Of a DNA stretch of 48,582 bases, positions 25,577-33,419 are shown one piece after another (position 1 is the stretch's first letter; every line of letters starts with the position of its first letter). The translations under genes were made by a program, and so were the position numbers. The DNA lies in the NCBI GenBank assembly GCA_020435295.1, contig JAGQZV010000004.1, forward strand, positions 1 to 48,582, in the 5' to 3' direction. The stretch is from Bdellovibrionales bacterium (GTDB lineage: Bacteria; Bdellovibrionota; FAC87; UBA2466; JACKAF01). The notes below the pieces were generated by a model. The model was not told the origin of the DNA, searched no databases, and saw only the letters and a program-made list of their open reading frames with translations.

Positions 25577-27781
25577 CTACGGTAAGCGGCCTTCTAGGAA
25601 CTGCTCTAGCGCGGCAAACCCTGTTGGTTCCCCGGCGAGTGCCTCGCGCAGACTGGGGCCTGAGGGCATTTTACCGTCTAGACCCGCGGACTGGTAAAAG
25701 GACTTTAGATTCGAGACAGACACGGCTGCGTGGCACTTCACGCAAGCGGACGAGGCGAGAACGATTTCTACCTTTGCCGTGAGTTCCGTGCCACTTGCCG
25801 GAACTCTGACTGGGGTGTTTTGCAGCCCGGCGGGGACTAAGCTCGCCCTTTTGCCGATGTGGGTAGCGCTCCCGTTAGAGACCGTCCCGGTCCCGAGCGA
25901 GTTGCTTTTGTCCTCTCCATCAGGGGCGTAGTACACGCGCGTGGCTTTGTCAGCTAGGTGAGTGGAATGGCTGCGAGGATCGCGCACAAAACTTTGAAAC
26001 CGGGTGCGGGTTCCGAAATGGGTGGCTGATTTAAAAGCGTGGTTTTCGGTATCCCTTTGCGAAAAACGCGCTAGAGCCGCAAAGATCTCCTCACCTTGCC
26101 CGAGTATTAGCGTTTGGGAGACGGGCTGCTCCGAGGAAACTCCGGCATCGCGTGTCACGAGATCCAGGCTCCAGTCCAGCGTTACGGGATCCTGGTGCCC
26201 CAAAATCTTGGCCAGTGTTATCGCTTCGTCAAAGGCGGCCTGGCGTTCGGTTTTCGGTAGGCGGCTATCGAGGGCGCTTAGGACGCGTTCGCCTAAACGA
26301 TCCATCAGGTTTTCCTGCTGGTAGCCGCTTTTGGACGGATCAAGCATCCAGCTACGTGCTGCCTCTAGCCTCCCTGGATCTTTGGCGGCCTCGATCCAGT
26401 TTTGGTATTCTCTATATCGGTCCTGATCCTTTTTGAGCGCGGTTTCAAAGGCGCTTCTAAAACTTTGTTGCCCCTCACAATTGGTCTCGATCGGAGCTTC
26501 TGCTTTTGGATCGCGGCTGTGCAGGGCAAGGGCTGCAGCACAGCTAACGCGCTTTTTGTATACTGCGGCGTCACCTGCGGTTGGGAGGGCTTTTGATCGA
26601 GCTAGTTCGCCAAGCACCACGGTGTTGGAAGCGCCAAGAAGGTGCGCGAGACTTTTTGCCGCCTCCTCGGCGCTAGCAACGACTTTGCTTTCTTCGGCGA
26701 GCAGAAGTTCTGGCCTCATGTTTCTAAAGTCCGAGCGAATAGCACTTCCAAGCGGATCAGCTTCGCTGTTTTGGTTTACGCGACGGACGAGTTCCCTACG
26801 CGCTGTCTGCGAGGGCTCCGTAGCGTAAGCGCGACGCCGTAAATCCCCTACGTTCTCTTGATTTCGAAGGTCGCTGAGGGCCCGCAGCGTTCGGTACCCA
26901 ACATCGCGGAGGCCAAATTCCTTCCATCTTGTGGCGGCAGAGATATCTTTTGAGGTAGCCCGTCCCAATATTCCACCGTCATTTAATGTCGAGCTGTAAA
27001 AGCGCTCGACGAAGGTTCGAGCGGCGTCGCTTCTTAGTTCGCGTGTGTCGCGATCCTCGCCAGCAGTGTTCAGGTCTACTAGCAAATCTTCAATCTGTCG
27101 GGGGCTTGCATCCGCATACTCCGCCCAGTGTTTGGCGGCTGCCGTTTCTTCCGGGGCGGGCACGCGCCGCTTGCGCACCTTGTTTAGGTGCGGCTTGCCG
27201 AGCGGGTCCTCGGCCGGCTCCAGCCGTTGCTGGCTTTGCGGTGCACGAGCAAACAGTGCTTCTTGTTGCTGTTCCTCACGTGCCTGGCGCAAGGTGTCCA
27301 GACTTGGCTGAACAAGCGCGGAATAACGATCTGCAAAGTCATTGAGAAAGTCACCGTCTTGACTCTGCCTGGGATCCACAGGCCGTCTTTTCCCATCAAT
27401 TATCTTGAGAGCCTCGGAGGCTGCCAGTGTTAGATGACGAGTGAAAGCGGACTGCCCGCCGGAAAGCTGTTGAGAGCGGCTGTCCCGTTTGGATTGGTGC
27501 TGGAGTTCGCTGAGCTTTTGGGCGCTCTTGGTATAGAGCAATTGGGCAAAGCCATCTGCCGCGGCACCTGACGACGGACCACCCCGCAAATGGGAATCGG
27601 TTGCGATGCGAGCGGCTAAGGTCGCGGGATCGGATACATCGAAGTATTCCACTAGCGCAGCGCGGACGCCCTCGCTAAATTCATCGGTGAATGCCCGTTG
27701 TGGTACGGTGAGGAGCAAAAGAGCGAGAGCGGTATGTGTGAGACAGTGCACGGTCACCCTCTCTACGTTCAATCGGCTCAT
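25577..27781 (-). CDS. Large exported protein with C-terminal CXXCH segment, function unknown
   Basis: I start at ATG 27781 (MSRLNVERVTVHCLTHTALALLLLTVPQRAF, a signal peptide with an N-region), because GGTGGA lies seven bases before it. The frame is open to 27898. The protein has 734 residues. Residues 40-560 are mostly helical, charged and Arg/Glu/Gln-rich. One cytochrome c motif is present, C680-V-K-C683-H684, followed by KSFYQ and a possible ligand Met in DGKMPSGPS, a class I cytochrome-like tail. Same architecture as the gene just upstream (27974-29542). No enzyme motif is recognised. Confidence 0.75.
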   Translation of the reverse strand: MSRLNVERVTVHCLTHTALALLLLTVPQRAFTDEFSEGVRAALVEYFDVSDPATLAARIATDSHLRGGPSSGAAADGFAQLLYTKSAQKLSELQHQSKRDSRSQQLSGGQSAFTRHLTLAASEALKIIDGKRRPVDPRQSQDGDFLNDFADRYSALVQPSLDTLRQAREEQQQEALFARAPQSQQRLEPAEDPLGKPHLNKVRKRRVPAPEETAAAKHWAEYADASPRQIEDLLVDLNTAGEDRDTRELRSDAARTFVERFYSSTLNDGGILGRATSKDISAATRWKEFGLRDVGYRTLRALSDLRNQENVGDLRRRAYATEPSQTARRELVRRVNQNSEADPLGSAIRSDFRNMRPELLLAEESKVVASAEEAAKSLAHLLGASNTVVLGELARSKALPTAGDAAVYKKRVSCAAALALHSRDPKAEAPIETNCEGQQSFRSAFETALKKDQDRYREYQNWIEAAKDPGRLEAARSWMLDPSKSGYQQENLMDRLGERVLSALDSRLPKTERQAAFDEAITLAKILGHQDPVTLDWSLDLVTRDAGVSSEQPVSQTLILGQGEEIFAALARFSQRDTENHAFKSATHFGTRTRFQSFVRDPRSHSTHLADKATRVYYAPDGEDKSNSLGTGTVSNGSATHIGKRASLVPAGLQNTPVRVPASGTELTAKVEIVLASSACVKCHAAVSVSNLKSFYQSAGLDGKMPSGPSLREALAGEPTGFAALEQFLEGRLP

Positions 27782-27973
27782 CGCAGGTTCCACCTTATTA
27801 TGCTGCAACGGTGATGCCAAAGTGAGTGCGAGCGAGACCCGATGAATACGTCTAGGGTTGTTACAACTATGAGGAGGTTGGAAGAGTGCTAATAGCAAGT
27901 CAGTGAAAGCAAAGAGTTATGGTCTCTCGTAAAGAGAGTGGTGGTAGTGAGAGGTATACAAACACAGGGCTGT

Positions 27974-29542
27974 CTATTGCAGCTTGGCCCACTGTTTGAG
28001 CTCTTCCACCTGAGCGGCATCCAAAATGGACGCCAACGCGGTGCCGTCCGGCATCGTGCCGCCCTCGTGGAGAAGACTGAACAGTTGCTCTGGCGTTTTG
28101 GGAGCGTGGCAGCCCGTACAGCGGCCATCGTTAGACACGGTATCGGCGACAGAATCCTTGGCGGTGTCGCGTGCAGAAAAATCGCCGCCGCCGCCACGAC
28201 GGGTGATGACCGGGCTATATGGGTACCCGAATTGAGCAAAAAGTTGCCGTTGCTGTGCAACCTGCGCTTGCGCCTGTGCTCGCCTGACTAGGAAAGCATT
28301 ACGAATGGCATTCTGCGCCTGATTGAAAGCCGCTTGCCGTTCTTGTGCGTTTCGGCTTGCGAGAAACTGCTGTTGCGCCTGTTGCAGCTCTTGTTGGGTC
28401 GCTGTAAAAGGGCCCGGCGGCAGCGCTTGCTGACCTCTGGGCGGGGAAAGGGTGGTTTGCAGCGCTTCAGACGCCTGCCGTTGTTGCAATTGCGCGAGCT
28501 GATCTTGGGCCAGTTGGGGGGCCGATACCGGTGTGGTAGCCGCGGTCGGGACTGCCCCAGCGGGAGGTTTCAATTCGAAGTCTCCGTTGCGATAACGATC
28601 GGCCCATTTTGCTATCGTATTTTGAATCTCCTCGTCGGTTTTGCCAAATTTCACCGGAAATTCTTTCCCGTTTTGATCGTAGAGCTTAATCAAGTTGTCA
28701 GGCCCACTGCCGACGGCACGTACGGCTTTGTTGGCGCGCTCTGGCGATTGTGTCGTAAAATAGGTGGGTAATGCGGCAAAACTATCGATTAGCGTTTTCT
28801 TGGCTTGCTCATCACCGTTAGCCGCTTTGTCGACTAATGCGTCAAAGTCATGAACGCGCTCCACCTTGTCGGCGAATTCTTTGGCAAAATCTTGCTTGAA
28901 AGCTACCATTTCACCTTTGCCGGAAGGTTCCCCGTAACTGTCCCCTTCTTTCAACATTTTTTCCGCTTCTTCTGCGGCCCAGTAACCGAGCTTGGCATAT
29001 TCTAGAGCGGTTAGTTCCTTGTTCGTTAGTTCTTTGGACTCTTTCTTACGTTCAAGATCGTTCATTTCAGTTTCAAACTGACTTTTCTTCTTGGCGATGC
29101 GCTCAAGCAGAGGATCTTCTGTGGTGCCGGGCATGGATCCGAGAAGTTCGGCAAAAGCACGGGCCGAAAACCGATGGCTGTCCGTTTTACCTTTGCCACC
29201 GAGTAAGGGGCTAGTGTTGATGCCTTCTGCTGCTATGATAGCCCAGTCATCCTTGCCTCCCAGTGCGTTTTTGAAATCTTTGGCAACCTTTTGGACCAGA
29301 AAGTCTTGGCTGCGTTCAAATCGGGCTTGGCGAAAAGTTTGCGGATCCTGTGCCCGGGCAGCGTAGATGGTAACAAATGCTTGGGTGATCAGTGAATTGG
29401 GAGGGGCGAGGGCGCGAAACTGAGCGGGGTCCCCGCTTCCCCAGCCCGAGGACGTATGGGAAACCGCAGCGGGAGACGGAGTCTGCAAAAATAAGAGTGC
29501 GGCGAGCAAAACGAGATGCGCAGCGAATCTGACGTACACCAT
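27974..29542 (-). CDS. Exported Gln-rich protein with C-terminal single-haem cytochrome c-like module
   Basis: I start at ATG 29542 (MVYVRFAAHLVLLAALLFLQTPSPAA), with AGGGA seven bases before it. The frame is open to 29608. The protein has 522 residues. A helical charged region is followed by a long Gln/Ala-rich stretch (residues about 350-450). The C-terminus is a minimal cytochrome c: C475-T-G-C478-H479, then GGTMPDG with a possible axial Met, then the closing helix AAQVEELKQWAKLQ. The haem module suggests periplasmic electron transfer or redox sensing. It precedes the 734-residue CXXCH gene by 192 bases. Confidence 0.78.
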   Translation of the reverse strand: MVYVRFAAHLVLLAALLFLQTPSPAAVSHTSSGWGSGDPAQFRALAPPNSLITQAFVTIYAARAQDPQTFRQARFERSQDFLVQKVAKDFKNALGGKDDWAIIAAEGINTSPLLGGKGKTDSHRFSARAFAELLGSMPGTTEDPLLERIAKKKSQFETEMNDLERKKESKELTNKELTALEYAKLGYWAAEEAEKMLKEGDSYGEPSGKGEMVAFKQDFAKEFADKVERVHDFDALVDKAANGDEQAKKTLIDSFAALPTYFTTQSPERANKAVRAVGSGPDNLIKLYDQNGKEFPVKFGKTDEEIQNTIAKWADRYRNGDFELKPPAGAVPTAATTPVSAPQLAQDQLAQLQQRQASEALQTTLSPPRGQQALPPGPFTATQQELQQAQQQFLASRNAQERQAAFNQAQNAIRNAFLVRRAQAQAQVAQQRQLFAQFGYPYSPVITRRGGGGDFSARDTAKDSVADTVSNDGRCTGCHAPKTPEQLFSLLHEGGTMPDGTALASILDAAQVEELKQWAKLQ

Positions 29543-29888
29543 GTAACTATCCCTCACTAAGACCGTCGCAACACAGCTCGTATACGGCCGACGGTCCGAC
29601 CTAACCAACTACTGCGTTAGACTGCAACCCGAGTGCCAAGAGGGGACGTCTTAGTCGGTTGGGGTCGGCGCGTGCGTGAAAAAGCAGGCTTACGCGCGAT
29701 GATTGTGGTGACGAAATGCGGCCCTTGACGTTGGGCAGTACGAAAAGCGTTCGCTTATCCCTTTAGAATACGGTCGGGTGTCGCCGTTAACTAGAGAGAA
29801 TTTCTTAAAGAAAAGCAATTCGTGCAGGAGGCCCAGTTTTGACTGCATTCTAGACAGTTCAGTGAGCACAAAAATGGGGGCCGCAAGC
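29543..29888. other. Intergenic region between the YwqK-like gene and the cytochrome-like gene
   Basis: This stretch of 346 bases has no gene I can support. A perfect 8-bp inverted repeat, GACCGTCG (29561-29568) and CGACGGTC (29589-29596), lies 19-54 bases upstream of the gene starting at 29542 and may be a leader hairpin. A 52-codon minus frame is open at about 29690-29848, but it has no ribosome site and no protein-like composition. Confidence 0.4.
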
Positions 29889-30956
29889 CTATTGCGTTTT
29901 CTTTTGCGATGCTGCCGAACGGTCGGGCTTCGTTTCTTTTGCGGCATCGGCGGTGGCGGCAGGGGTGGCAGGGGTGGCGCGCCGTGGGATCCAAACGCCA
30001 TCCGCGAAGTTGGATCGAGCTGTTACAGAGCCTTTTTCATCGTACCGGATCCGTGTGCCGTCCAGCTTGTCCGCGCGGTACGTTCCTTCTTCGGCCAGTT
30101 CTTTGTTTTCGTAAAATATCTTGTACGGGCCATTTTTCTCGCCGCGGGAGTACGAAAATGACTCCTTAAGCGTGCCGTTGGGATAGTAGGTTCGCGTGCT
30201 TCCGTGAAGCCGATCGTTTTCGTATTTTGCATCTTCCGCGAGGTATCCCTCAATATCGTAGCTGCGGGAGAATCCCTGCAACTTGTCGGCCTCGTACTCT
30301 TTTTCCGCTTTTAGCCGCCCGTTTGGGTAATAGGTGCGCTCGATGCCTTCTTTTTGGTTGTTTTGGTATGGGCTAACGGTTCGGCTTCCGTCGGGAGTGT
30401 AGGTGGTGATAGTGCCGTGAAGCTTATCATCTCGGTAAAAGGCCCGCTCCTTTAGACTGCCATCTTCGTAAAAAATCTTGCGCAGCCCGACGCGTTTGCC
30501 ATCGGCAAAAAGGCCCTCAGATCGGAGGCGGCCATTTTGATAATATTCCCGTGCAACACCATTATAAGCGAGTCCGCGAACATGGGCCTCAATGCGCAGA
30601 AGCCCATTTTGGTACGTTCTTAGTATGCCCAATCGTTCGCCGTGCTCGTATTGAACCTCGTATTGAAGCGTTCCATTTTCTTCGGAATATACCCGTTCCC
30701 ATCCGTGTATTTCTCCGGAGTCGTAATCTACCTCGTTTATTAGTACGTGTTTCTGATTGAAGTGCTTCAGACGGCCATGGAGTTTTCCATCTCGACAGAA
30801 CCAACTCGACTGTGTGGATCCGTCCTTATACAAGCGTGAACGTGCACCGTCCGCTCCTTCGCACGGGTAGGTCGGGTCGGGAGACTCTGGGCCTGCTGCC
30901 CACGTGCTGGCGCACACCCACACAACAGCAACCAGAATGCTCGATTTGGAAAAAAT
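29889..30956 (-). CDS. Exported MORN-variant (YwqK-like) repeat protein with a non-standard start
   Basis: The body is about twelve repeats of roughly 23 residues of the form YxxGxLxxExxYxxGxxHGxxxxY, the MORN_2 pattern of YwqK-family proteins, then a Pro/Ala/Lys-rich tail. The first standard start, GTG 30923, begins in the middle of a hydrophobic segment. Reading the same frame upstream to ATT 30956 gives FSKSSILVAVVWVCASTWA, a complete signal peptide, and GGGGGGA lies just before it. An ATT or ATC start is therefore likely, though GTG 30923 or a CTG in between cannot be excluded. It follows gcvT by 24 bases. YwqK proteins are often named antitoxins, but nothing here supports a toxin partner. 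Confidence 0.8.
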   Translation of the reverse strand: MFSKSSILVAVVWVCASTWAAGPESPDPTYPCEGADGARSRLYKDGSTQSSWFCRDGKLHGRLKHFNQKHVLINEVDYDSGEIHGWERVYSEENGTLQYEVQYEHGERLGILRTYQNGLLRIEAHVRGLAYNGVAREYYQNGRLRSEGLFADGKRVGLRKIFYEDGSLKERAFYRDDKLHGTITTYTPDGSRTVSPYQNNQKEGIERTYYPNGRLKAEKEYEADKLQGFSRSYDIEGYLAEDAKYENDRLHGSTRTYYPNGTLKESFSYSRGEKNGPYKIFYENKELAEEGTYRADKLDGTRIRYDEKGSVTARSNFADGVWIPRRATPATPAATADAAKETKPDRSAASQKKTQ

Positions 30957-30980
30957 GATTTCCCCCCGCAGCGGAGCGGC

Positions 30981-32075
30981 CTAGCTCTGCGTGCTGCGCT
31001 TAACAAAGGGCAGGGGGACGATTTCTGCGTCCACCGTAGACTGCCGAATCTCTACTCGGCATTTCTGCGGGGAATCAAAACCGGGCTTCAAAAAAGCCAA
31101 TGCAATTGGAGAGTTAAGGTGAGGGCTAAAGACGCCGCTTGTCACAAATCCGATCGCGTCGGCGTGCGCGTCCAACACGCGGTAACCTTCGCGGGCCATT
31201 CGTTTGTCGTGGATTACAAGGGCTCTTAGTTGGTAGTCGGGCCCAGTTCCAACGATGGAGGCAAGCGCGTGTTTGCCAATGAAATCCGCCTTATTGAGTT
31301 TTACGACCCACCTCAAACCGGCCGAAATGGGATTGCGTTCTGCGCTGAGTTCGTGCCCGTACAAAGCGTAACCCATCTCCGTACGTAGTGTGTCGCGCGC
31401 ACCGAGGCCGGCCGGGATCAAAGGGGTTCCCAGGACCTTGGCTGCTTCGAAGAGGGCGTTCCAGATTTTTTCTGCAGCTTGGTTGCGTACATAGATCTCA
31501 AAACCGTCTTCACCGGTGTAGCCGGTGCGCGAAAGGTACACCATTTCCCCTGCGAGCGGCACCTCGGCGGCCCAGTAATATTTCAAACTGTCGATAGCAC
31601 CCCCGAGTTGCTTCACCACAGCGGCCGCTTGCGGGCCTTGTACGGCGATTAGTGCGGTGTCCTCGCTTTCATCTTCGAGAGAGAGCGACTGCGGTAGGTG
31701 CTCTCTCAACCAACCGAAATCCTTCTCTCGATTTGCGGCGTTAACGCAGATATAGGCCCTCTGCTCGTCGCGTCGGTACACAACCAAATCGTCGATTGCG
31801 CCACCATCGGGCGCGCAAAGAATATTGTACTGTGCTTGGCCGATCTTGAGCTTAGCCAGATCGTTCGTGACGAGCCGATCGAGATTCTCTAATCCCCCTT
31901 TGCCACTTAGTGAGAACTGCCCCATGTGGCTCACATCAAACACCCCCCCCACAGAGCGTACAGCAAGAGTCTCTTGGATCACGCTAGTGTACTGGACGGG
32001 CATTTCGTAGCCCGCAAACGGGACCATTCTAGCTTTGAGCTGTAAGTGTACGTTGAATAGAGGCGTCTTTTTCAT
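30981..32075 (-). CDS. gcvT: Aminomethyltransferase (glycine cleavage T protein)
   Basis: This 364-residue enzyme transfers the methylene group from aminomethyl-GcvH to tetrahydrofolate and releases ammonia. The start TPLFNVHLQLKARMVPFAGYEMPVQY and the blocks GVFDVSHMGQF, RTGYTGEDGFEIY, LGARDTLRTEMGYALYGHEL and KPGFDSPQ are diagnostic. Its first 47 bases overlap the end of the metF-like gene, so translation of the two is coupled. A run of eight G (31943-31950) covers codons 42-44. The other gcv genes lie more than 5 kb downstream on the same strand. Confidence 0.96.
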   Translation of the reverse strand: MKKTPLFNVHLQLKARMVPFAGYEMPVQYTSVIQETLAVRSVGGVFDVSHMGQFSLSGKGGLENLDRLVTNDLAKLKIGQAQYNILCAPDGGAIDDLVVYRRDEQRAYICVNAANREKDFGWLREHLPQSLSLEDESEDTALIAVQGPQAAAVVKQLGGAIDSLKYYWAAEVPLAGEMVYLSRTGYTGEDGFEIYVRNQAAEKIWNALFEAAKVLGTPLIPAGLGARDTLRTEMGYALYGHELSAERNPISAGLRWVVKLNKADFIGKHALASIVGTGPDYQLRALVIHDKRMAREGYRVLDAHADAIGFVTSGVFSPHLNSPIALAFLKPGFDSPQKCRVEIRQSTVDAEIVPLPFVKRSTQS

Positions 32076-32949
32076 TTTCGATCCTGTCTCTATAGGCTTT
32101 TACTACGGCCGGTATGAGGTGTTCCTCTCGGACCGACATAAGATGGAATCCGTCTACGAATGGCCTCACCCTTAGCATGGTTTCTACGGCGAAGTCGATG
32201 CCCGTCTGAGTGGCATTCTTCGAATCGGCAAAACGCTGAAGAACGGCTTTGGGAACTTGGACTCCCGGGAGGTTTTTATCGATATAGTCGAGCATGTGGT
32301 AGGAGTCGAGAATCAATATTCCGGCCAACAACCTGGCTCCCAGGGGCTTTGCTTTTGCCAAGAAACTGGCGAAATCATCCAAGTCATAACTTGCTTGGGT
32401 TTGAAAGAAACGAGCTCCAGCGGCGATCTTTTTTTCCATTCGCGTAAACTGGGAAGCACTCCGCAGCGTGGGATTTACCACTGCACCCACAAAGAAATCG
32501 GTGGCTTTGTTCATCTTGTTACCCGCCACGTCTTCGCGGCGCTGGAGCGTTGAGACTAACTTGAGCAGGCCGACTGCCTCCATTTCAAACACGCTTTTGC
32601 TCTGCGGGTGGTCCCCAACTTTTACGGGGTCTCCGGTAAGGCAAAGTAGATTTTGGATGCCTAGGGCTGCGGCGCCCATCAAGTCTGACTGCAAAGCGAT
32701 TTGGTTTCGATCCCGGCAGGTCAACTGGAACACCGGTTCAAACCCGTGATCGAGCAAGATTCGGCACGCCGCCAGGCTGGACATTTTTACAAGTGCACGC
32801 TGACAGTCGGTGATATTGATGGCGTCGACATACGGGCCGATGCTTTGCGCGTGGGCGATCATCTTCTTGATCCCCGCTCCTTTTGGCGGGGTGATTTCGC
32901 CGCTGATTACGAATTTCCCGGAGGCAAGCTTATCCGCTAGTTGGCTCAT
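32029..32949 (-). CDS. metF: Methylenetetrahydrofolate reductase (MetF-like)
   Basis: This 306-residue flavin enzyme of the TIM-barrel MTHFR family reduces methylene-THF to methyl-THF for methionine synthesis. Visible marks are SGEITPPKGA with the catalytic-region Glu, QLTCRDRNQIALQSDLMGA, LLCLTGDPV and KIAAGARFFQTQASYD. It is close to the E. coli MetF in length. The overlap with gcvT ties production of methylene-THF from glycine to its reduction. Confidence 0.9.
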   Translation of the reverse strand: MSQLADKLASGKFVISGEITPPKGAGIKKMIAHAQSIGPYVDAINITDCQRALVKMSSLAACRILLDHGFEPVFQLTCRDRNQIALQSDLMGAAALGIQNLLCLTGDPVKVGDHPQSKSVFEMEAVGLLKLVSTLQRREDVAGNKMNKATDFFVGAVVNPTLRSASQFTRMEKKIAAGARFFQTQASYDLDDFASFLAKAKPLGARLLAGILILDSYHMLDYIDKNLPGVQVPKAVLQRFADSKNATQTGIDFAVETMLRVRPFVDGFHLMSVREEHLIPAVVKAYRDRIENEKDASIQRTLTAQS

Positions 32950-32997
32950 GCCAAACTAAGGTAGCGCAATTGGACGGGGGTGGCAGCTTTTTTTTGG

Positions 32998-33360
32998 TTA
33001 GCTGGCTTGTGCTTCCTGCGTGGTCTCTTCCGCCACTGGAGGTGCGGAGGCTATTTTTTTCACATAGTGCTGAATGTAGTGCTCTTCGCAGTACCCGTGC
33101 CGGTTGATGACTGTGGGTCGGTGACACTCGTTCTCTTTGCACGCCCGGTACCGGACTTTTCCGTACTCGCCGTGGCGCCACTTTCTGTAGTGTTTGCGGC
33201 AGTATCCCTTGGCCCGGTAGCTTTGCTTACACCCCTCAATTTTACAGGCTCTTATCTTTTCTTTCTTCTTGTGCTTTGCCGCCGCTTTCTTGGGCTTCTT
33301 GGCGGGCGCTTCGGACTTCTTGGGTTTCTTTTCTGCTTTTTCTTTTGTTTTTTCGGCCAT
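32998..33360 (-). CDS. Lysine-rich protein with two zinc-finger-like CCCH motifs
   Basis: This encodes 120 residues with GGGAG six bases before the ATG. Residues 1-36 are a Lys/Ala/Pro/Glu tail like that of bacterial histone H1-type proteins. Two motifs follow: C-x4-C-x9-C-x2-H (CKIEGCKQSY to CRKHY) and C-x4-C-x11-C-x2-H (CKENECHRPT to CEEHY), each ending in an aromatic and a basic patch (RKWRHGEYGK). Similar GCxxxHxxxGxCxxHYxRW segments occur in uncharacterised bacterial and phage proteins. Together this suggests a small nucleic-acid-binding protein. Function is inferred only from composition. Confidence 0.8.
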   Translation of the reverse strand: MAEKTKEKAEKKPKKSEAPAKKPKKAAAKHKKKEKIRACKIEGCKQSYRAKGYCRKHYRKWRHGEYGKVRYRACKENECHRPTVINRHGYCEEHYIQHYVKKIASAPPVAEETTQEAQAS

Positions 33361-33419
33361 GGAATTCTCCCATGGACTCTTCGGTTAGATTTTGATCTGG
33401 ATATATACGCGGCGCGGCG

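Noticed and set aside
27924-27938. CTCTC-GAGAG hairpin downstream of the cytochrome-like gene as terminator
   Set aside because: The stem is only five bases, AT/GC mixed, and no T-run follows on the minus strand.
29690-30001. 103-codon minus frame overlapping the end of the YwqK-like gene
   Set aside because: The first half is a frame-shifted shadow of the YwqK-like tail. The second half has no ribosome site and no protein-like pattern.
29889-30923. YwqK family name read as evidence for a toxin-antitoxin system
   Set aside because: No toxin gene is adjacent, and the protein is exported. The name reflects repeat similarity only.
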